From: Providencia alcalifaciens
GTDB taxonomy: Bacteria; Pseudomonadota; Gammaproteobacteria; Enterobacterales; Enterobacteriaceae
NCBI RefSeq assembly: GCF_915403165.1
Contig: NZ_OU659204.1
Location: 2,232,001 to 2,296,000 of the forward strand
Length of the DNA stretch: 64,000 bases
Reading direction: 5' to 3'
The notes beneath the pieces were generated by a model. That model did no database searches. It had not been told where the DNA came from and saw only the letters and a program-made list of their open reading frames with translations. A program made the position numbers and the translations under genes. Below are positions 7,751 to 16,050 of this stretch, piece by piece. Every line of letters starts with the position of its first letter. Position 1 is the stretch's first letter.

Positions 7751-9208
7751 TTAATGGGCTTCGTTCTTAACCCACTGCTCAACCGACTCTTTTTCCCAAA
7801 TTCCTTCATTGAGCTGTTTTTTCAACTCTGGGTGATCATTAATATCAAATGTTGGAATTTTTCCCGCGCCTAACTGCTGGTTGTAATCTTTCGCGAGTTT
7901 GAATGCCACGCCGGACAATAAGAGGATGGCAATCAAGTTTGTAATTGCCATTAAGCCCATTGAGACATCCGCAAGTTTCCAAATCAGTGGCATTTCACCG
8001 AGCGCCCCAAACATCACCATCCCCAATGTCGCTAAGCGAAAAATAAACAGCCCTGCGGTATGATTATTTTCCAAGAAAATCATATTGCTTTCTGCATAAG
8101 CATAGTTGGCAATGATTGATGTAAAGGCAAAGAAGAAAATCGCAATCGCAACGAAGATACTTCCCCAACTGCCCACCGCAGAAGATAAGGCTAGCTGAGT
8201 CAGCTCAATACCATTGATTTTATCCACCGGACCATCTAACACACCAGAAGCCAAAATAATAATGGCCGTAGCGCTACAGATCACGATGGTATCCATGAAT
8301 ACACCCAACATTTGCACGTAGCCTTGGGAAGCAGGATGCGGAGGATAAGGTGACGCAGACGCCGCTGCATTTGGCGCAGAGCCCATTCCGGCCTCATTCG
8401 AGAATAACCCGCGCTGAATGCCTTGCGTCATCGCTTGAGCAATACCATAACCAATTGCGCCGCCTGCGGCTTCTTGTAAACCAAAGGCGCTACGGAATAT
8501 CAGCATAAAGACATCAGGTAAACGCTCAATATTTTGACCTACTACCCAGAAAGCCAGCACTAAATAAGCGATAGCCATGATTGGCACAACAAATTCGGCA
8601 ACTTTAGCAATTGATCTTAATCCACCAAAAATAATGGTGCCACTGAGGATCACTAAGGCGATTCCAACATAGAGTGGGTTAAAATCAAATGCCACGGCAG
8701 TTGCTTGTGCAATGGAGTTTGCTTGGACTGCATTAAAAACCAAGCCAAATGCAATGATTAAGAAGATAGAGAACAGTACACCCATCCAGCGTTGTTTTAA
8801 GCCTTTCTCCATATAGTATGAAGGCCCGCCGCGATAGTTGCCTTGGTCATCTTTCGTTTTATAAAGCTGCGCTAATGTGCATTCAACAAATGACGTTGCC
8901 ATTCCTAATAATGCAACGACCCACATCCAGAATATAGCGCCGGGGCCGCCTGCCGTAATCGCGATAGCAACACCTGTTAGATTTCCAGTACCGACTCGAG
9001 CTGCTAGGCTGGTACATAGTGCTTGGAATGAAGAAATACCCGAACTGTCTGATTGAGTACTATTTTTCAGTACTCCAAACATGTGACCAAAATGCCTGAA
9101 CTGAATGAATTTAGATCGTATTGTAAAATATAAACCGGCTCCCAGTAATAAATAAATTAATAACGAGCCCCAAATAAGATTGCTGATTGAGTTTATAAAT
9201 TCTATCAA
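7751..9208 (-). CDS. Alanine/glycine:cation symporter family protein (AGCS)
   Basis: 485 aa inner-membrane carrier with about 11 membrane segments, predicted to take up alanine or glycine with sodium. Family hallmarks are SSFQALCTSLAARVGTGNL near residues 60-80, GGPGAIFWMWVVALLGMATSFVECTLAQ, and RGLFSNEAGMGSAPNAAA. The C-terminal tail is hydrophilic and ends WVKNEAH. E. coli YaaJ/AlsT is the nearest relative I can name. It is monocistronic with its own terminator. Length is normal for the family. Confidence 0.88.
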   Translation of the reverse strand: MIEFINSISNLIWGSLLIYLLLGAGLYFTIRSKFIQFRHFGHMFGVLKNSTQSDSSGISSFQALCTSLAARVGTGNLTGVAIAITAGGPGAIFWMWVVALLGMATSFVECTLAQLYKTKDDQGNYRGGPSYYMEKGLKQRWMGVLFSIFLIIAFGLVFNAVQANSIAQATAVAFDFNPLYVGIALVILSGTIIFGGLRSIAKVAEFVVPIMAIAYLVLAFWVVGQNIERLPDVFMLIFRSAFGLQEAAGGAIGYGIAQAMTQGIQRGLFSNEAGMGSAPNAAASASPYPPHPASQGYVQMLGVFMDTIVICSATAIIILASGVLDGPVDKINGIELTQLALSSAVGSWGSIFVAIAIFFFAFTSIIANYAYAESNMIFLENNHTAGLFIFRLATLGMVMFGALGEMPLIWKLADVSMGLMAITNLIAILLLSGVAFKLAKDYNQQLGAGKIPTFDINDHPELKKQLNEGIWEKESVEQWVKNEAH

Positions 9209-9429
9209 ATTATGCTCCTTTTATTATATCCACTAATAGAGGTATTAGTTGGTGAGTTATTTAGCTCCATATTATTTAAGTAATTAAACAAATAAAAATA
9301 TAAACCATGATGGTTCATCATGAATAATCAATGTTATTAAACAAGACCCATGAATTATATTTTTTTTACTTTCGCTGTAAATTTTTTTCTGACTAGAATC
9401 CTATTTAATACTTAACACAGCGAGACATC

Positions 9430-9564
9430 ATGCAAATTAGAATAAAAAAACAAAACAAAACAATAGTTAAAACAAAACGATACAACCAAGTTGATTACTT
9501 TAAGAACAGTTTCAATCAATTGATTGAAAACATGGCAATTTTTAATCAGAATTTACAGTTATAA
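9430..9564 (+). CDS. Candidate small basic protein, 44 aa
   Basis: An open frame from ATG 9430 to TAA 9564, lysine- and asparagine-rich. The N-terminus is strongly basic (MQIRIKKQNKTIVKTKR) and the C-terminus more hydrophobic. Upstream lies a promoter-like T-tract and a TAGAAT -10 candidate; the ribosome-binding site is poor (GAGA). I do not recognise it. Base composition alone could produce such an ORF, so it may not be translated. Confidence 0.25.
   Translation: MQIRIKKQNKTIVKTKRYNQVDYFKNSFNQLIENMAIFNQNLQL
9510..9529. repeat. Perfect 20-bp palindrome
   Basis: TTTCAATCAATTGATTGAAA is its own reverse complement. It lies inside the 44-aa candidate ORF, about 340 bp upstream of the DinI-like gene. 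It looks like an operator or a small hairpin. Confidence 0.6.
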
Positions 9565-9870
9565 GTAAAAAAACATTAAATTTAATTAACTGAATACGTA
9601 TTTAATTAAATAATCTTTCAGCGTTTTTTAAATTGAATAACTAATTGATGAACTTTAATTATTACTCTTTTGAATAATCATTGAAGATAAATATTAAATA
9701 TAGTTTGATACGTCTTTATTGAATTATATTTCACTTGTTTTAAATCTACCACTTAATCCTATTTCAGCATCAAACAATCACTTTTCAATCATCACAATAA
9801 GATGATTGCTAATGTTTTATGATACCAATACACTTATTGCTAATTTGCTTTCCACATCAAAGGGTAATAT

Positions 9871-10119
9871 ATGGAAATCCACATCAAAGTTTCTGACGAT
9901 TTAGTCTCAACACTCTCTGAAAAATCCTACGACGCGTTCACTACTGAATTGCACGCCAGAGTTTTAGAAGTATACCCAGGTAGTAACCTTTTCATTACAC
10001 ATGACAGTGGTGCAACCACCTTCAATACCAAAGGCTTCCATGATGATAAAGAAGCGCATATTGTTCTCCATGAACTGGTTGAAGATGTTTTCCATCATGG
10101 TCACTGGTTAAAAGCATAA
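9871..10119 (+). CDS. DinI-like family protein
   Basis: 82 aa. Length and pattern fit the DinI/MsgA family: an N-terminal strand (MEIHIKVSDDL), a helix with AFTTELHARVLEVYPG, a second strand (LFITHDSGATTFN), then DDKEAHIVLHELVEDVF and an aromatic C-terminus. DinI modulates RecA filaments during the SOS response. MsgA-type relatives are linked to survival in macrophages, and their biochemistry is less clear. No LexA box is visible upstream, so SOS control is not supported. Start ATG 9871 follows AAGGGTAATAT. It is a single gene. Confidence 0.65.
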   Translation: MEIHIKVSDDLVSTLSEKSYDAFTTELHARVLEVYPGSNLFITHDSGATTFNTKGFHDDKEAHIVLHELVEDVFHHGHWLKA

Positions 10120-10250
10120 AACTTGCTAGCCCTATTTTCCAGCCTCCAGCAATAATAGCTAGGCTGGAACTCCTCGCTCTCGTCCTTCTCCCTATTTCAA
10201 ACCCTGATCAAGATCATAGTTAATGATGATGTTAGTCTACTTTGTATAAA

Positions 10251-10353
10251 AGTCCTTTTCTTTTAAGCGTTATATGATAATGTATATAACGAATTTTCAT
10301 TTACATTGCTTTTGCTAATTTATAGCAGCCAGTATTTATTACTGGCTTTTTTT
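10251..10353 (+). ncRNA. Candidate small RNA with intrinsic terminator
   Basis: A promoter-like TATAAA (10245-10250) is followed about 100 nt later by a perfect terminator. The interval contains no ORF. It can form a first stem, CGTTATAT/ATATAACG, then a single-stranded U- and A-rich stretch with ACATTGCTTTT, then AGCCAGTA/TACTGGCT and a seven-T tail, the layout of an Hfq-type sRNA. An FNR-like TGAT-CAAG-ATCA lies at 10205-10216, about 42-47 bp upstream of the likely start. ACATTGCTT and the terminator recall RyhB, but the match is too short to name it. It could instead be the 3' UTR of the DinI-like gene. Confidence 0.4.
10327..10353 (+). terminator. Rho-independent terminator
   Basis: AGCCAGTA, a 5-nt loop, TACTGGCT and seven T residues. 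It ends the candidate sRNA or the DinI-like transcript. Confidence 0.85.
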
Positions 10354-10419
10354 ATGGGAAAAATTTAGGCGAACGCCTGAATTGAATACTCAGATATGCC
10401 GTCAATCTCGAAGAGAAAA

Positions 10420-10797
10420 CTATTGCGATTTTTCACACAATGACACTATGGCAGTACGTAGTTCAGGCGTATCACTGGTGATCATTTGATGATGCTCAGA
10501 GAATTTCCCACCTTGAACACTTACGCTAACAACAAACGGTAATTTCTCACCTTGCTCACTGGTTTGATAAAAACCACAGACTCGATAACTTTCACCCTCT
10601 TTAAATTCACTTTTCAGAACAATTTTGACATCATCAAAAGTCAAAGGGCTTCCTGAACTTAACTTATTCTCAATAAGCTTTTCAGCTTGCTTGGTGACAT
10701 CGTTATCACCGATTGTTGTATAAAACTGATAAGCAAATACGCCTAACGCCAATAAAATCACTATCAGTAGCTTGCTTTTTATACGTTTCAATCTCAA
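10420..10797 (-). CDS. Hypothetical membrane-anchored small protein
   Basis: 125 aa. A basic N-terminus (MRLKRIKSK) is followed by a single hydrophobic segment (about residues 10-26), so the rest probably lies in the periplasm. The soluble part has a short helix, then FDDVKIVLKSEF, a YRVCGFY motif and PFVVSVSVQ, and ends in a Cys-containing tail (SLCEKSQ). The F-x-x-V-K, x-CG and hydrophobic-strand pattern recurs in the lipoprotein at 14945-15340. I do not recognise the family. It is monocistronic. Confidence 0.65.
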   Translation of the reverse strand: MRLKRIKSKLLIVILLALGVFAYQFYTTIGDNDVTKQAEKLIENKLSSGSPLTFDDVKIVLKSEFKEGESYRVCGFYQTSEQGEKLPFVVSVSVQGGKFSEHHQMITSDTPELRTAIVSLCEKSQ

Positions 10798-11129
10798 ATC
10801 CTTCTTATACTACACTTATGGGCTTATCGATTATGTTAACACCTTTACCCCGTCAATAATAAGTATCTAGATATTCATGCCGCACAAAAAGTTCCATTTA
10901 ATTGAAAGAATAAAAATCGATTTATTTTACATTTAAAATTTTATGGTTTATATAATATTGACTCTCAGCTTTTAGAACACGAACAAAATTTATTTAACAA
11001 ATATTTATCAGTGTGAAGAAATAATGAATAATTGTGTTCTAAATATGAAACCATCCTATATTTAAGTAAATCAGATTGAAATAAAAAACCACAGTGGCAA
11101 GCTGATAATAAATAAAGAGGAGAATCAAA
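10798..11129. other. Divergent intergenic region
   Basis: 332 bp of A+T-rich sequence carrying the promoters of the flanking divergent genes. I see no ORF, repeat or recognisable operator. Confidence 0.6.
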
Positions 11130-11462
11130 ATGAAAAATTTAAAATCACTTATTTTAGTCAGCAGTTTATTAGCAGTGAGTTTCTCTACATTTGCTTATCA
11201 TGGTAATGGTTATCACCGAAATGGTAATGGACCTAGTCAAGCTCAATATGATAGACCATGCGATGGTAATTACCGTGGGCAACATATGGGACGCCACCAA
11301 GGAATGATGCAATACTCTACGGCCGTACAAACCACTCAGCCAGAAGAGGCATTAAAGAAAATTACAGCAGAAGTGCCAAAGGGTGAGAGTAACAAGAAAT
11401 ATATGGTGAAAGTGGCAGTGGTTGAAATCTCTCCTAGCTTAGTGACACAAGAAGCTCAATAA
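11130..11462 (+). CDS. Small secreted His/Gly-rich protein
   Basis: 110 aa. A clear signal peptide (MKNLKSLILVSSLLAVSFSTFA) is cleaved before a His/Gly/Asn/Gln-rich segment (YHGNGYHRNGNGP...RGQHMGRHQGMMQ), which could bind metal or be disordered. The C-terminal third is an ordinary folded-looking segment (PEEALKKITAEV, KKYMVKVAVVEI). AGGAG lies a few bases before ATG 11130. I do not recognise the family. It is likely periplasmic or secreted. A perfect inverted repeat follows the stop. Confidence 0.7.
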   Translation: MKNLKSLILVSSLLAVSFSTFAYHGNGYHRNGNGPSQAQYDRPCDGNYRGQHMGRHQGMMQYSTAVQTTQPEEALKKITAEVPKGESNKKYMVKVAVVEISPSLVTQEAQ

Positions 11463-11478
11463 ATTTCACTCTGAATAA

Positions 11479-11517
11479 TAATAGCCAGTAATATCTTTAA
11501 TAATGCTGGCTATTACG
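11479..11517. terminator. Bidirectional hairpin between convergent genes
   Basis: AATAGCCAG and CTGGCTATT form a perfect stem around an A/T-rich loop, between the secreted protein gene (plus) and the DUF1543 gene (minus). No strong T-run is present. Confidence 0.55.
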
Positions 11518-11530
11518 TATTAACCAAAAG

Positions 11531-12040
11531 TTAGCTATTTATACCTATAGGTAAATATCCTTGCCATAATGGTTGATATTTATTTCCATTCTCATTTTTA
11601 TTTAAGTGAATATAATATTCACCAACTTTCTTTAGTAATAAACAATCATCAACATCTTTTAAATTATCTTTATGCTGTTGCTGGCTATTCACTAAGAGCT
11701 GGCTAATTGCTTTTTGTTTAGCTTCTTGGACATTTTTTGCCACAAAGAGATCAAACTCATGCAGCTCCGCAAGTGTTGATGAAATATATCCACCTACATT
11801 AATAAAATAGAGCTTATATTCACTTTCTGATGGTTCTTTGCTCAAACTGATGTCGAACCCATCTGCCCAATTGATATCTGCATACCCATCCACATGGATT
11901 TTATCTTTATCCCCAAACCAAGCATCTCGCAATAATGGCCAAGCTTCTTCTGGTGTGTTGACTGCAGCAAACTGCACATCATGTACTTCAATATTGGATT
12001 TTCCGGCATTACCACCAACATAAAACATAAATAGCTTCAT
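11531..12040 (-). CDS. DUF1543 domain-containing protein
   Basis: 169 aa, no signal peptide, probably cytoplasmic. The N-terminal pattern KLFMFYVGGNAGKSNIEVHD, followed by VQFAAVNTPEEAWPLLRDAWFG and IHVDGYADINWADGFDI, is what I know of the DUF1543 family, whose function is unknown. A second half (YKLYFINVGGYISS and an alpha-helical region) resembles a repeat of the first (FYVGG versus FINVGGY), so the fold may be an internal duplication. It is monocistronic, start ATG 12040. Confidence 0.75.
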   Translation of the reverse strand: MKLFMFYVGGNAGKSNIEVHDVQFAAVNTPEEAWPLLRDAWFGDKDKIHVDGYADINWADGFDISLSKEPSESEYKLYFINVGGYISSTLAELHEFDLFVAKNVQEAKQKAISQLLVNSQQQHKDNLKDVDDCLLLKKVGEYYIHLNKNENGNKYQPLWQGYLPIGINS

Positions 12041-12317
12041 TATTATCTCTCTGTGATTAGTTATCGTTATATATATTAATATACAACCATATCAATTCAA
12101 TGTGCAATAATTAACACCATTGCAAAAAATAAAAACTAAGAAAAATTACCATTTTAAATCAATTAATTAAATCAAATGAAAAATTAACCCCGTCTAAAAC
12201 CACTCCTTACAAGCATAACAAAATGAATAAAAAATCACTTTAACTATATATTTATTTACAACTGAATTATTTCGAGTAATCTAATCACACAAGATAAATA
12301 TATTTCAGGGACTCATT

Positions 12318-13469
12318 ATGGATCGTCGTTCATTTCTAAAATCAAGCTCACTTGTTGCAGGTGGTTTAGCACTAAATTCAGTTTTAAATCAAGCAAGTGC
12401 AAATACTAGCGCACTTGTTAAGCCGAATGCTCAACATCCTTTATTACTCAATTTCAATGAAAACTCATTGGGAATGTCACCTAGTGCACAAAAAGCGGTC
12501 ATTGAAGCTTTACCCGGTTCATTCCGTTACCCTGATGACGCACGCTCCGAGCTTATCGGCAATATTGGCACACTGCATAATCTAGACAGCAAGAATGTGA
12601 CCCTAGGAAATGGTTCATCAGAAACCATTCAAGCGGCTGTCGCCATGCTCGCAAATAAGGCAAGAAAAGAAGGCATAAAAATTCAACTTGTTACCCCAGA
12701 TCCTACATTTAACTATGCTGAACTTTATGCACTCCCACTCGGTGTAGAAATTACTAAAGTTCCATTAAAATCAGATTTGAGTTTTGACCTGAAAAAGATG
12801 GAGCAAATCGCCAATGATTTCGACGGTTTATCCATTATCTATATCTGTAATCCAAATAACCCAACGGCGATGATAACGCCGCATAGCCCACTCGATAGCT
12901 GGATGAAAAAAGTTTCAGATAAACAATTTTTTATTGTTGATGAAGCCTACGCTGAGTTTGTTGAAGATCCGCAATTTGTGAGTGCAATTGAATTAGTCAA
13001 AGCAGGGCAAAAAAACCTAATAGTGACACGGACTTTCTCGAAGATTTACGCATTAGCAGGCTTGCGAGTGGGATACGGTATTGCAATCCCTGAAATCATT
13101 GAAGCAGTCGATGAGTTTATCTCGATTGATAACACCAATACTGCGGGTGCTGTCGCTGCCATTGCTTCATTGAAAGATAAGAAATTCCTGGAATATAGCC
13201 TTAAATCTAACAATCTTTCACGTAAAATCGTTGAAGCTGCACTCAATGAATTAGGCTTAGAATATGCACCATCACAAGCTAACTTTATTTTCCACAAAGT
13301 AAAAGGTGATGTGAAAACCTATAAACAGCGCATGAAAGAGGCCAATATTATGGTTGGCAGAGAGTTTCCACCTGTTATGGGTTGGAACCGTTTAACGTTA
13401 GGTACCCCACAAGAAATGGAGCAGTTTGTTGCAGTACTTAAAGAGTTTCGTCAAAAAGGTTGGGTGTAA
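12318..13469 (+). CDS. Aminotransferase class I/II with a Tat signal peptide (HisC-like)
   Basis: 383 aa. The N-terminus MDRRSFLKSSSLVAGGLAL is a twin-arginine signal, with likely cleavage after ASA (residue 28). The mature part is a fold-type-I PLP enzyme resembling histidinol-phosphate aminotransferase: LGNGSSE (phosphate cup, about 96-102), CNPNNPT (178-183), VDEAYAEF with Asp208, and Lys242 in TRTFSKIYALAGLRVGYG as the PLP lysine. The C-terminal GWNRLTLGTPQEME holds the substrate arginine. Export to the periplasm is unusual for an aminotransferase, and the true substrate is unknown. Start ATG 12318 follows CAGGGACTCATT. It is a single gene with a hairpin after it. Confidence 0.85.
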   Translation: MDRRSFLKSSSLVAGGLALNSVLNQASANTSALVKPNAQHPLLLNFNENSLGMSPSAQKAVIEALPGSFRYPDDARSELIGNIGTLHNLDSKNVTLGNGSSETIQAAVAMLANKARKEGIKIQLVTPDPTFNYAELYALPLGVEITKVPLKSDLSFDLKKMEQIANDFDGLSIIYICNPNNPTAMITPHSPLDSWMKKVSDKQFFIVDEAYAEFVEDPQFVSAIELVKAGQKNLIVTRTFSKIYALAGLRVGYGIAIPEIIEAVDEFISIDNTNTAGAVAAIASLKDKKFLEYSLKSNNLSRKIVEAALNELGLEYAPSQANFIFHKVKGDVKTYKQRMKEANIMVGREFPPVMGWNRLTLGTPQEMEQFVAVLKEFRQKGWV

Positions 13470-13491
13470 GTAAAATCCCCCTTCTTTACCA

Positions 13492-13533
13492 AGCATCTTC
13501 TACCCAACCACTCTCTATATAGTAGAAGATGCT
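13492..13533. terminator. Inverted repeat between convergent genes
   Basis: A perfect 12-bp inverted repeat (AGCATCTTCTAC / GTAGAAGATGCT) with an 18-bp loop, between the aminotransferase and DUF486 genes. There is little T-run. Confidence 0.55.
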
Positions 13534-13538
13534 GTTCA

Positions 13539-13883
13539 CTAAAAAGGACCTTTAAAAATAAAAAATGCACCTGCAAAAATAAGAATAAAGCCAATAATAT
13601 GGTTTATTGTAAAACTCTCGCCCAGATAAAGCACAGAGAACCCAGCGAATACGCATAACGTAATCACTTCTTGCATCGTCTTCAATTCAGCAGCGCTGTA
13701 ATATTGATGCCCTAAGCGATTTGCAGGTACCGCGAAACAGTATTCTACAAATGCAATCAACCAACTAAAGAATATGACTATATATAATGGCTTATTCGTA
13801 AATTTTAAATGTCCATACCAAGCGAACATCATAAATACATTGGAAATAACCAACAAGATGACAGGGTAAAGTTTTGCTAGCAT
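13539..13883 (-). CDS. DMT-family small membrane protein (DUF486)
   Basis: 114 aa with four hydrophobic segments, an inner-membrane protein of the size of small multidrug-resistance proteins. The pattern SNVFMMFAWYGHLKF, FFSWLIAFVEYCFAVPANRLGH, LKTMQEVITLCVFAGFSVLYLGE and FILIFAGAFFIF is that of DUF486, a DMT relative of unknown substrate. It is probably monocistronic. Start ATG 13883. Confidence 0.8.
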   Translation of the reverse strand: MLAKLYPVILLVISNVFMMFAWYGHLKFTNKPLYIVIFFSWLIAFVEYCFAVPANRLGHQYYSAAELKTMQEVITLCVFAGFSVLYLGESFTINHIIGFILIFAGAFFIFKGPF

Positions 13884-14110
13884 GATAAGCCAATGGCGAG
13901 TTCAAATATGCATATATTATGCGAATAACTCCCCTTAACTTCAATCATCTTCCAATACTTGTTCATTATTACTGTCACTTATAGCCAACCAAATAGCTTG
14001 CATTTTTTCCCGAAAGAAAAACAAACCGTACTTATTGGTATATTTTGTTATTTACTTTAATCTCACCGCGATTACAATGACCTCAATTAATGTATTTGTA
14101 GGTACACTTT

Positions 14111-14890
14111 ATGATGGATTTTATTACTGCAAATCAGAAGGCATGGGATAAACAAGCAGCATCTCAACAACCTTGGTCTACTCCCGTTGATAGTCAAACA
14201 ATTGAAGAAGCAAAAAAAGGAAATTGGAAAATCTATCTAACGCCAACGCCATTAAATAAAGCTTGGCTTGGTGACGTAAAAGGGAAGAAAATTCTCTGTT
14301 TAGCTTCTGCGGGTGGACAGCAAGCACCAATCCTCGCTGCTGCGGGCGCTATCGTGACAGTATTTGATTTGTCAGAAAAGCAGTTAGAGCAAGATAATAT
14401 GGTGGCTAAGCGGGATAATTTAGCACTGACGACAGTTCAAGGTGATATGCGTCATCTCCCTATGTTTGAAGACAATTCATTTGATATTATTTTTCACCCA
14501 ATTTCAAACTTATATATTCCCGATGTTAATCCTGTATGGCAAGAATGCTTTCGGGTACTTAAACCGCAAGGTCGATTGCTCTCAAGTTTTTTTAACCCTA
14601 TCGTGTTTGTTGATGATAGAGAAAAAAGTCCTGTTGAAAATACAATTATTCGACCTCGATATACCATGCCGTTTTCAGAATTAGATAATTTATCTCAAGA
14701 ACAAGTGGCGTCAAAACAAGCGAAGCAAGAAGCGTTTGTCTTTGGTCATTCTCTGACTGACTTAATTGGTGGGCAAATACAAGCAGGCTTTAATATTGCA
14801 GGTTTTCAAGAAGATTGGCAGCCAAATCCTCGTTTTGTTATCGACAATTTCTTACCAACATTCCTAGCGACACTGGCAATAAAACCATAA
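14111..14890 (+). CDS. Class I SAM-dependent methyltransferase
   Basis: 259 aa cytosolic protein with the methyltransferase type 11 pattern. Motif I is KILCLASAGGQQAPILAAAG (about residues 59-78), the acidic end of beta-2 is VTVFDLSEKQLEQD, motif II is GDMRHLPMFEDNSFDII, and motif III is WQECFRVLKPQGRLL. The N-terminal part with NQKAWDKQAASQQPWSTPV is typical of this group, and the substrate cannot be read from sequence. AGGT lies 7 bp before ATG 14111. It is a single gene with a hairpin terminator. Confidence 0.85.
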   Translation: MMDFITANQKAWDKQAASQQPWSTPVDSQTIEEAKKGNWKIYLTPTPLNKAWLGDVKGKKILCLASAGGQQAPILAAAGAIVTVFDLSEKQLEQDNMVAKRDNLALTTVQGDMRHLPMFEDNSFDIIFHPISNLYIPDVNPVWQECFRVLKPQGRLLSSFFNPIVFVDDREKSPVENTIIRPRYTMPFSELDNLSQEQVASKQAKQEAFVFGHSLTDLIGGQIQAGFNIAGFQEDWQPNPRFVIDNFLPTFLATLAIKP

Positions 14891-14925
14891 GGCAGTATTG
14901 ATAATACAAAGATCAATCTGCCTTT
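14889..14925 (+). terminator. Hairpin after the methyltransferase gene
   Basis: AAGGCAGTATTGAT pairs with ATCAATCTGCCTT with one bulge, and a short T-rich stretch follows. It overlaps the stop codon region. Confidence 0.6.
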
Positions 14926-14944
14926 CAATTATTATGATTTATGA

Positions 14945-15340
14945 CTATCGATTGCAATAACGTTCCCAGATCGGGTCAAATTGTTCAACTGGGACGATAT
15001 CATCAACTTTTTCAACCAGTGGAATAGAAACCACTGTTTTACCTTCTTTGTTTTTATGTAAACGAACAATAAATCGTTTATACCCGGAAGGCAAGCCATC
15101 TTCAAACCCAAAAACCTCACCACAATAGTAGCCAGTCTCATCCCCCTCTTCATTCTGATTCAGGACATGATATTTCACATTTTTGTATGTTGCGGCTGAT
15201 GGATATATCAGAAAATCTTCAACGGCGCTTTTGATTTTACTCTCTGCATCCATCTTAGTATCTGAAGAAACTTCTGTCATCACACCTGCTATGTAGGAAC
15301 AGCCCGCAACTAATAATAATACAAGGACTCTTAGTAACAT
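14945..15340 (-). CDS. Hypothetical lipoprotein
   Basis: 131 aa with a short signal and a good lipobox: MLLRVLVLLLVAGC, cysteine at residue 14. The soluble part has YPSAATYKNVKYHVL, a YYCGEVFGF motif and YKRFIVRLHKNKEGK, and ends WERYCNR, so two cysteines may form a disulfide. The V-K...CG...strand layout resembles the anchored protein at 10420-10797. The function is unknown. It is monocistronic and convergent with the methyltransferase gene. Confidence 0.7.
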   Translation of the reverse strand: MLLRVLVLLLVAGCSYIAGVMTEVSSDTKMDAESKIKSAVEDFLIYPSAATYKNVKYHVLNQNEEGDETGYYCGEVFGFEDGLPSGYKRFIVRLHKNKEGKTVVSIPLVEKVDDIVPVEQFDPIWERYCNR

Positions 15341-15504
15341 TTTTCTCTATAGAATGGCGAATTAGAACACACTAAGTATTATTATAAATCGTCTAAAAAA
15401 TAATTCGAGTGCAAATCTAACACATAATTGTTGTGTGTTAATTTAAATGCAAAAAATTGCACTTTTTATTTGGTTTACGCTACGAAGGCGCTAAATTGAT
15501 AAAT

Positions 15505-15843
15505 TCACTGCGTAAGCTGCCAGAAATATACTAAAACAGCTGCAGTGACTATCCAAATCAACGTTGCTAGACTTAAACAAATCCACGGTGTTAACTTGGT
15601 TGCAAAGACATAAACAGTGATTAAATACATTGCATAAGGGATTAATGACCATAAGCCAAATAATGCTGTTTTTCTTAACGCCTCCGCACCTTGCTCCTGA
15701 ACCACTATCACATGGGCAATTAATGCAAAGGTGGGAAACAAAGGAACTAATCCTGCAATATAATAAACTTTGCTACGCGAGAGAATCGCGATAACTAAAA
15801 CAGCGAGTGCGCCAAACAGACATTTTACCAATAAAGAAATCAT
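15505..15843 (-). CDS. glpM: GlpM family membrane protein
   Basis: 112 aa with four hydrophobic segments. VLVIAILSRSKVYYIAGLVPLFPTFALIAH is almost the same as E. coli GlpM, an inner-membrane protein of unclear role that was linked to alginate production and glycerol metabolism in Pseudomonas. The frame is open to a GTG at 15885, but the ATG at 15843 (MISLLVKCLFGAL) matches the E. coli N-terminus (MGLLLKALLGAL). Neither has a strong ribosome-binding site. It is a single gene. Confidence 0.85.
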   Translation of the reverse strand: MISLLVKCLFGALAVLVIAILSRSKVYYIAGLVPLFPTFALIAHVIVVQEQGAEALRKTALFGLWSLIPYAMYLITVYVFATKLTPWICLSLATLIWIVTAAVLVYFWQLTQ

Positions 15844-16050
15844 AGCAAACTTAATAGGGTTAAGAGTATTTGTACTGATTATCACTCTAAACCACTCACA
15901 TTGGCTAGTTAGCTTTCATAAACAATCCTTTCTCCATCACATATTTAAGCATGTGATTTTTTACACCTATATGTTTATCGATGGTTGAATATTTTTTGCC
16001 ATTATTCTGATATAACCTCTTTGTATAATGAAACAACCAAAGAGATAAAA

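Larger units (their letters stand above)
9209..9870. other. Long A+T-rich intergenic region
   Basis: 662 bp between the AGCS symporter and the DinI-like gene. It holds one small candidate ORF at 9430-9564 with an internal 20-bp palindrome. Otherwise I see only A+T-rich promoter-like sequence. No LexA box (CTGT, 8 bp, ACAG) is visible upstream of the DinI-like gene. Confidence 0.6.

Noticed and set aside
9700..9870. SOS control of the DinI-like gene.
   Set aside because: No CTGT-N8-ACAG LexA box could be found in the upstream region.
10295..10353. Identity of the candidate sRNA with RyhB, based on ACATTGCTT and an AGCCAG-type terminator.
   Set aside because: The shared stretch is only about 9-10 nt, no convincing Fur box is seen, and the 5' part does not match.
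15985..16050. Upstream extension of the metallo-hydrolase frame to ATG 15985.
   Set aside because: The extra 22 residues do not resemble the family and lack a ribosome-binding site, whereas ATG 16051 has one.
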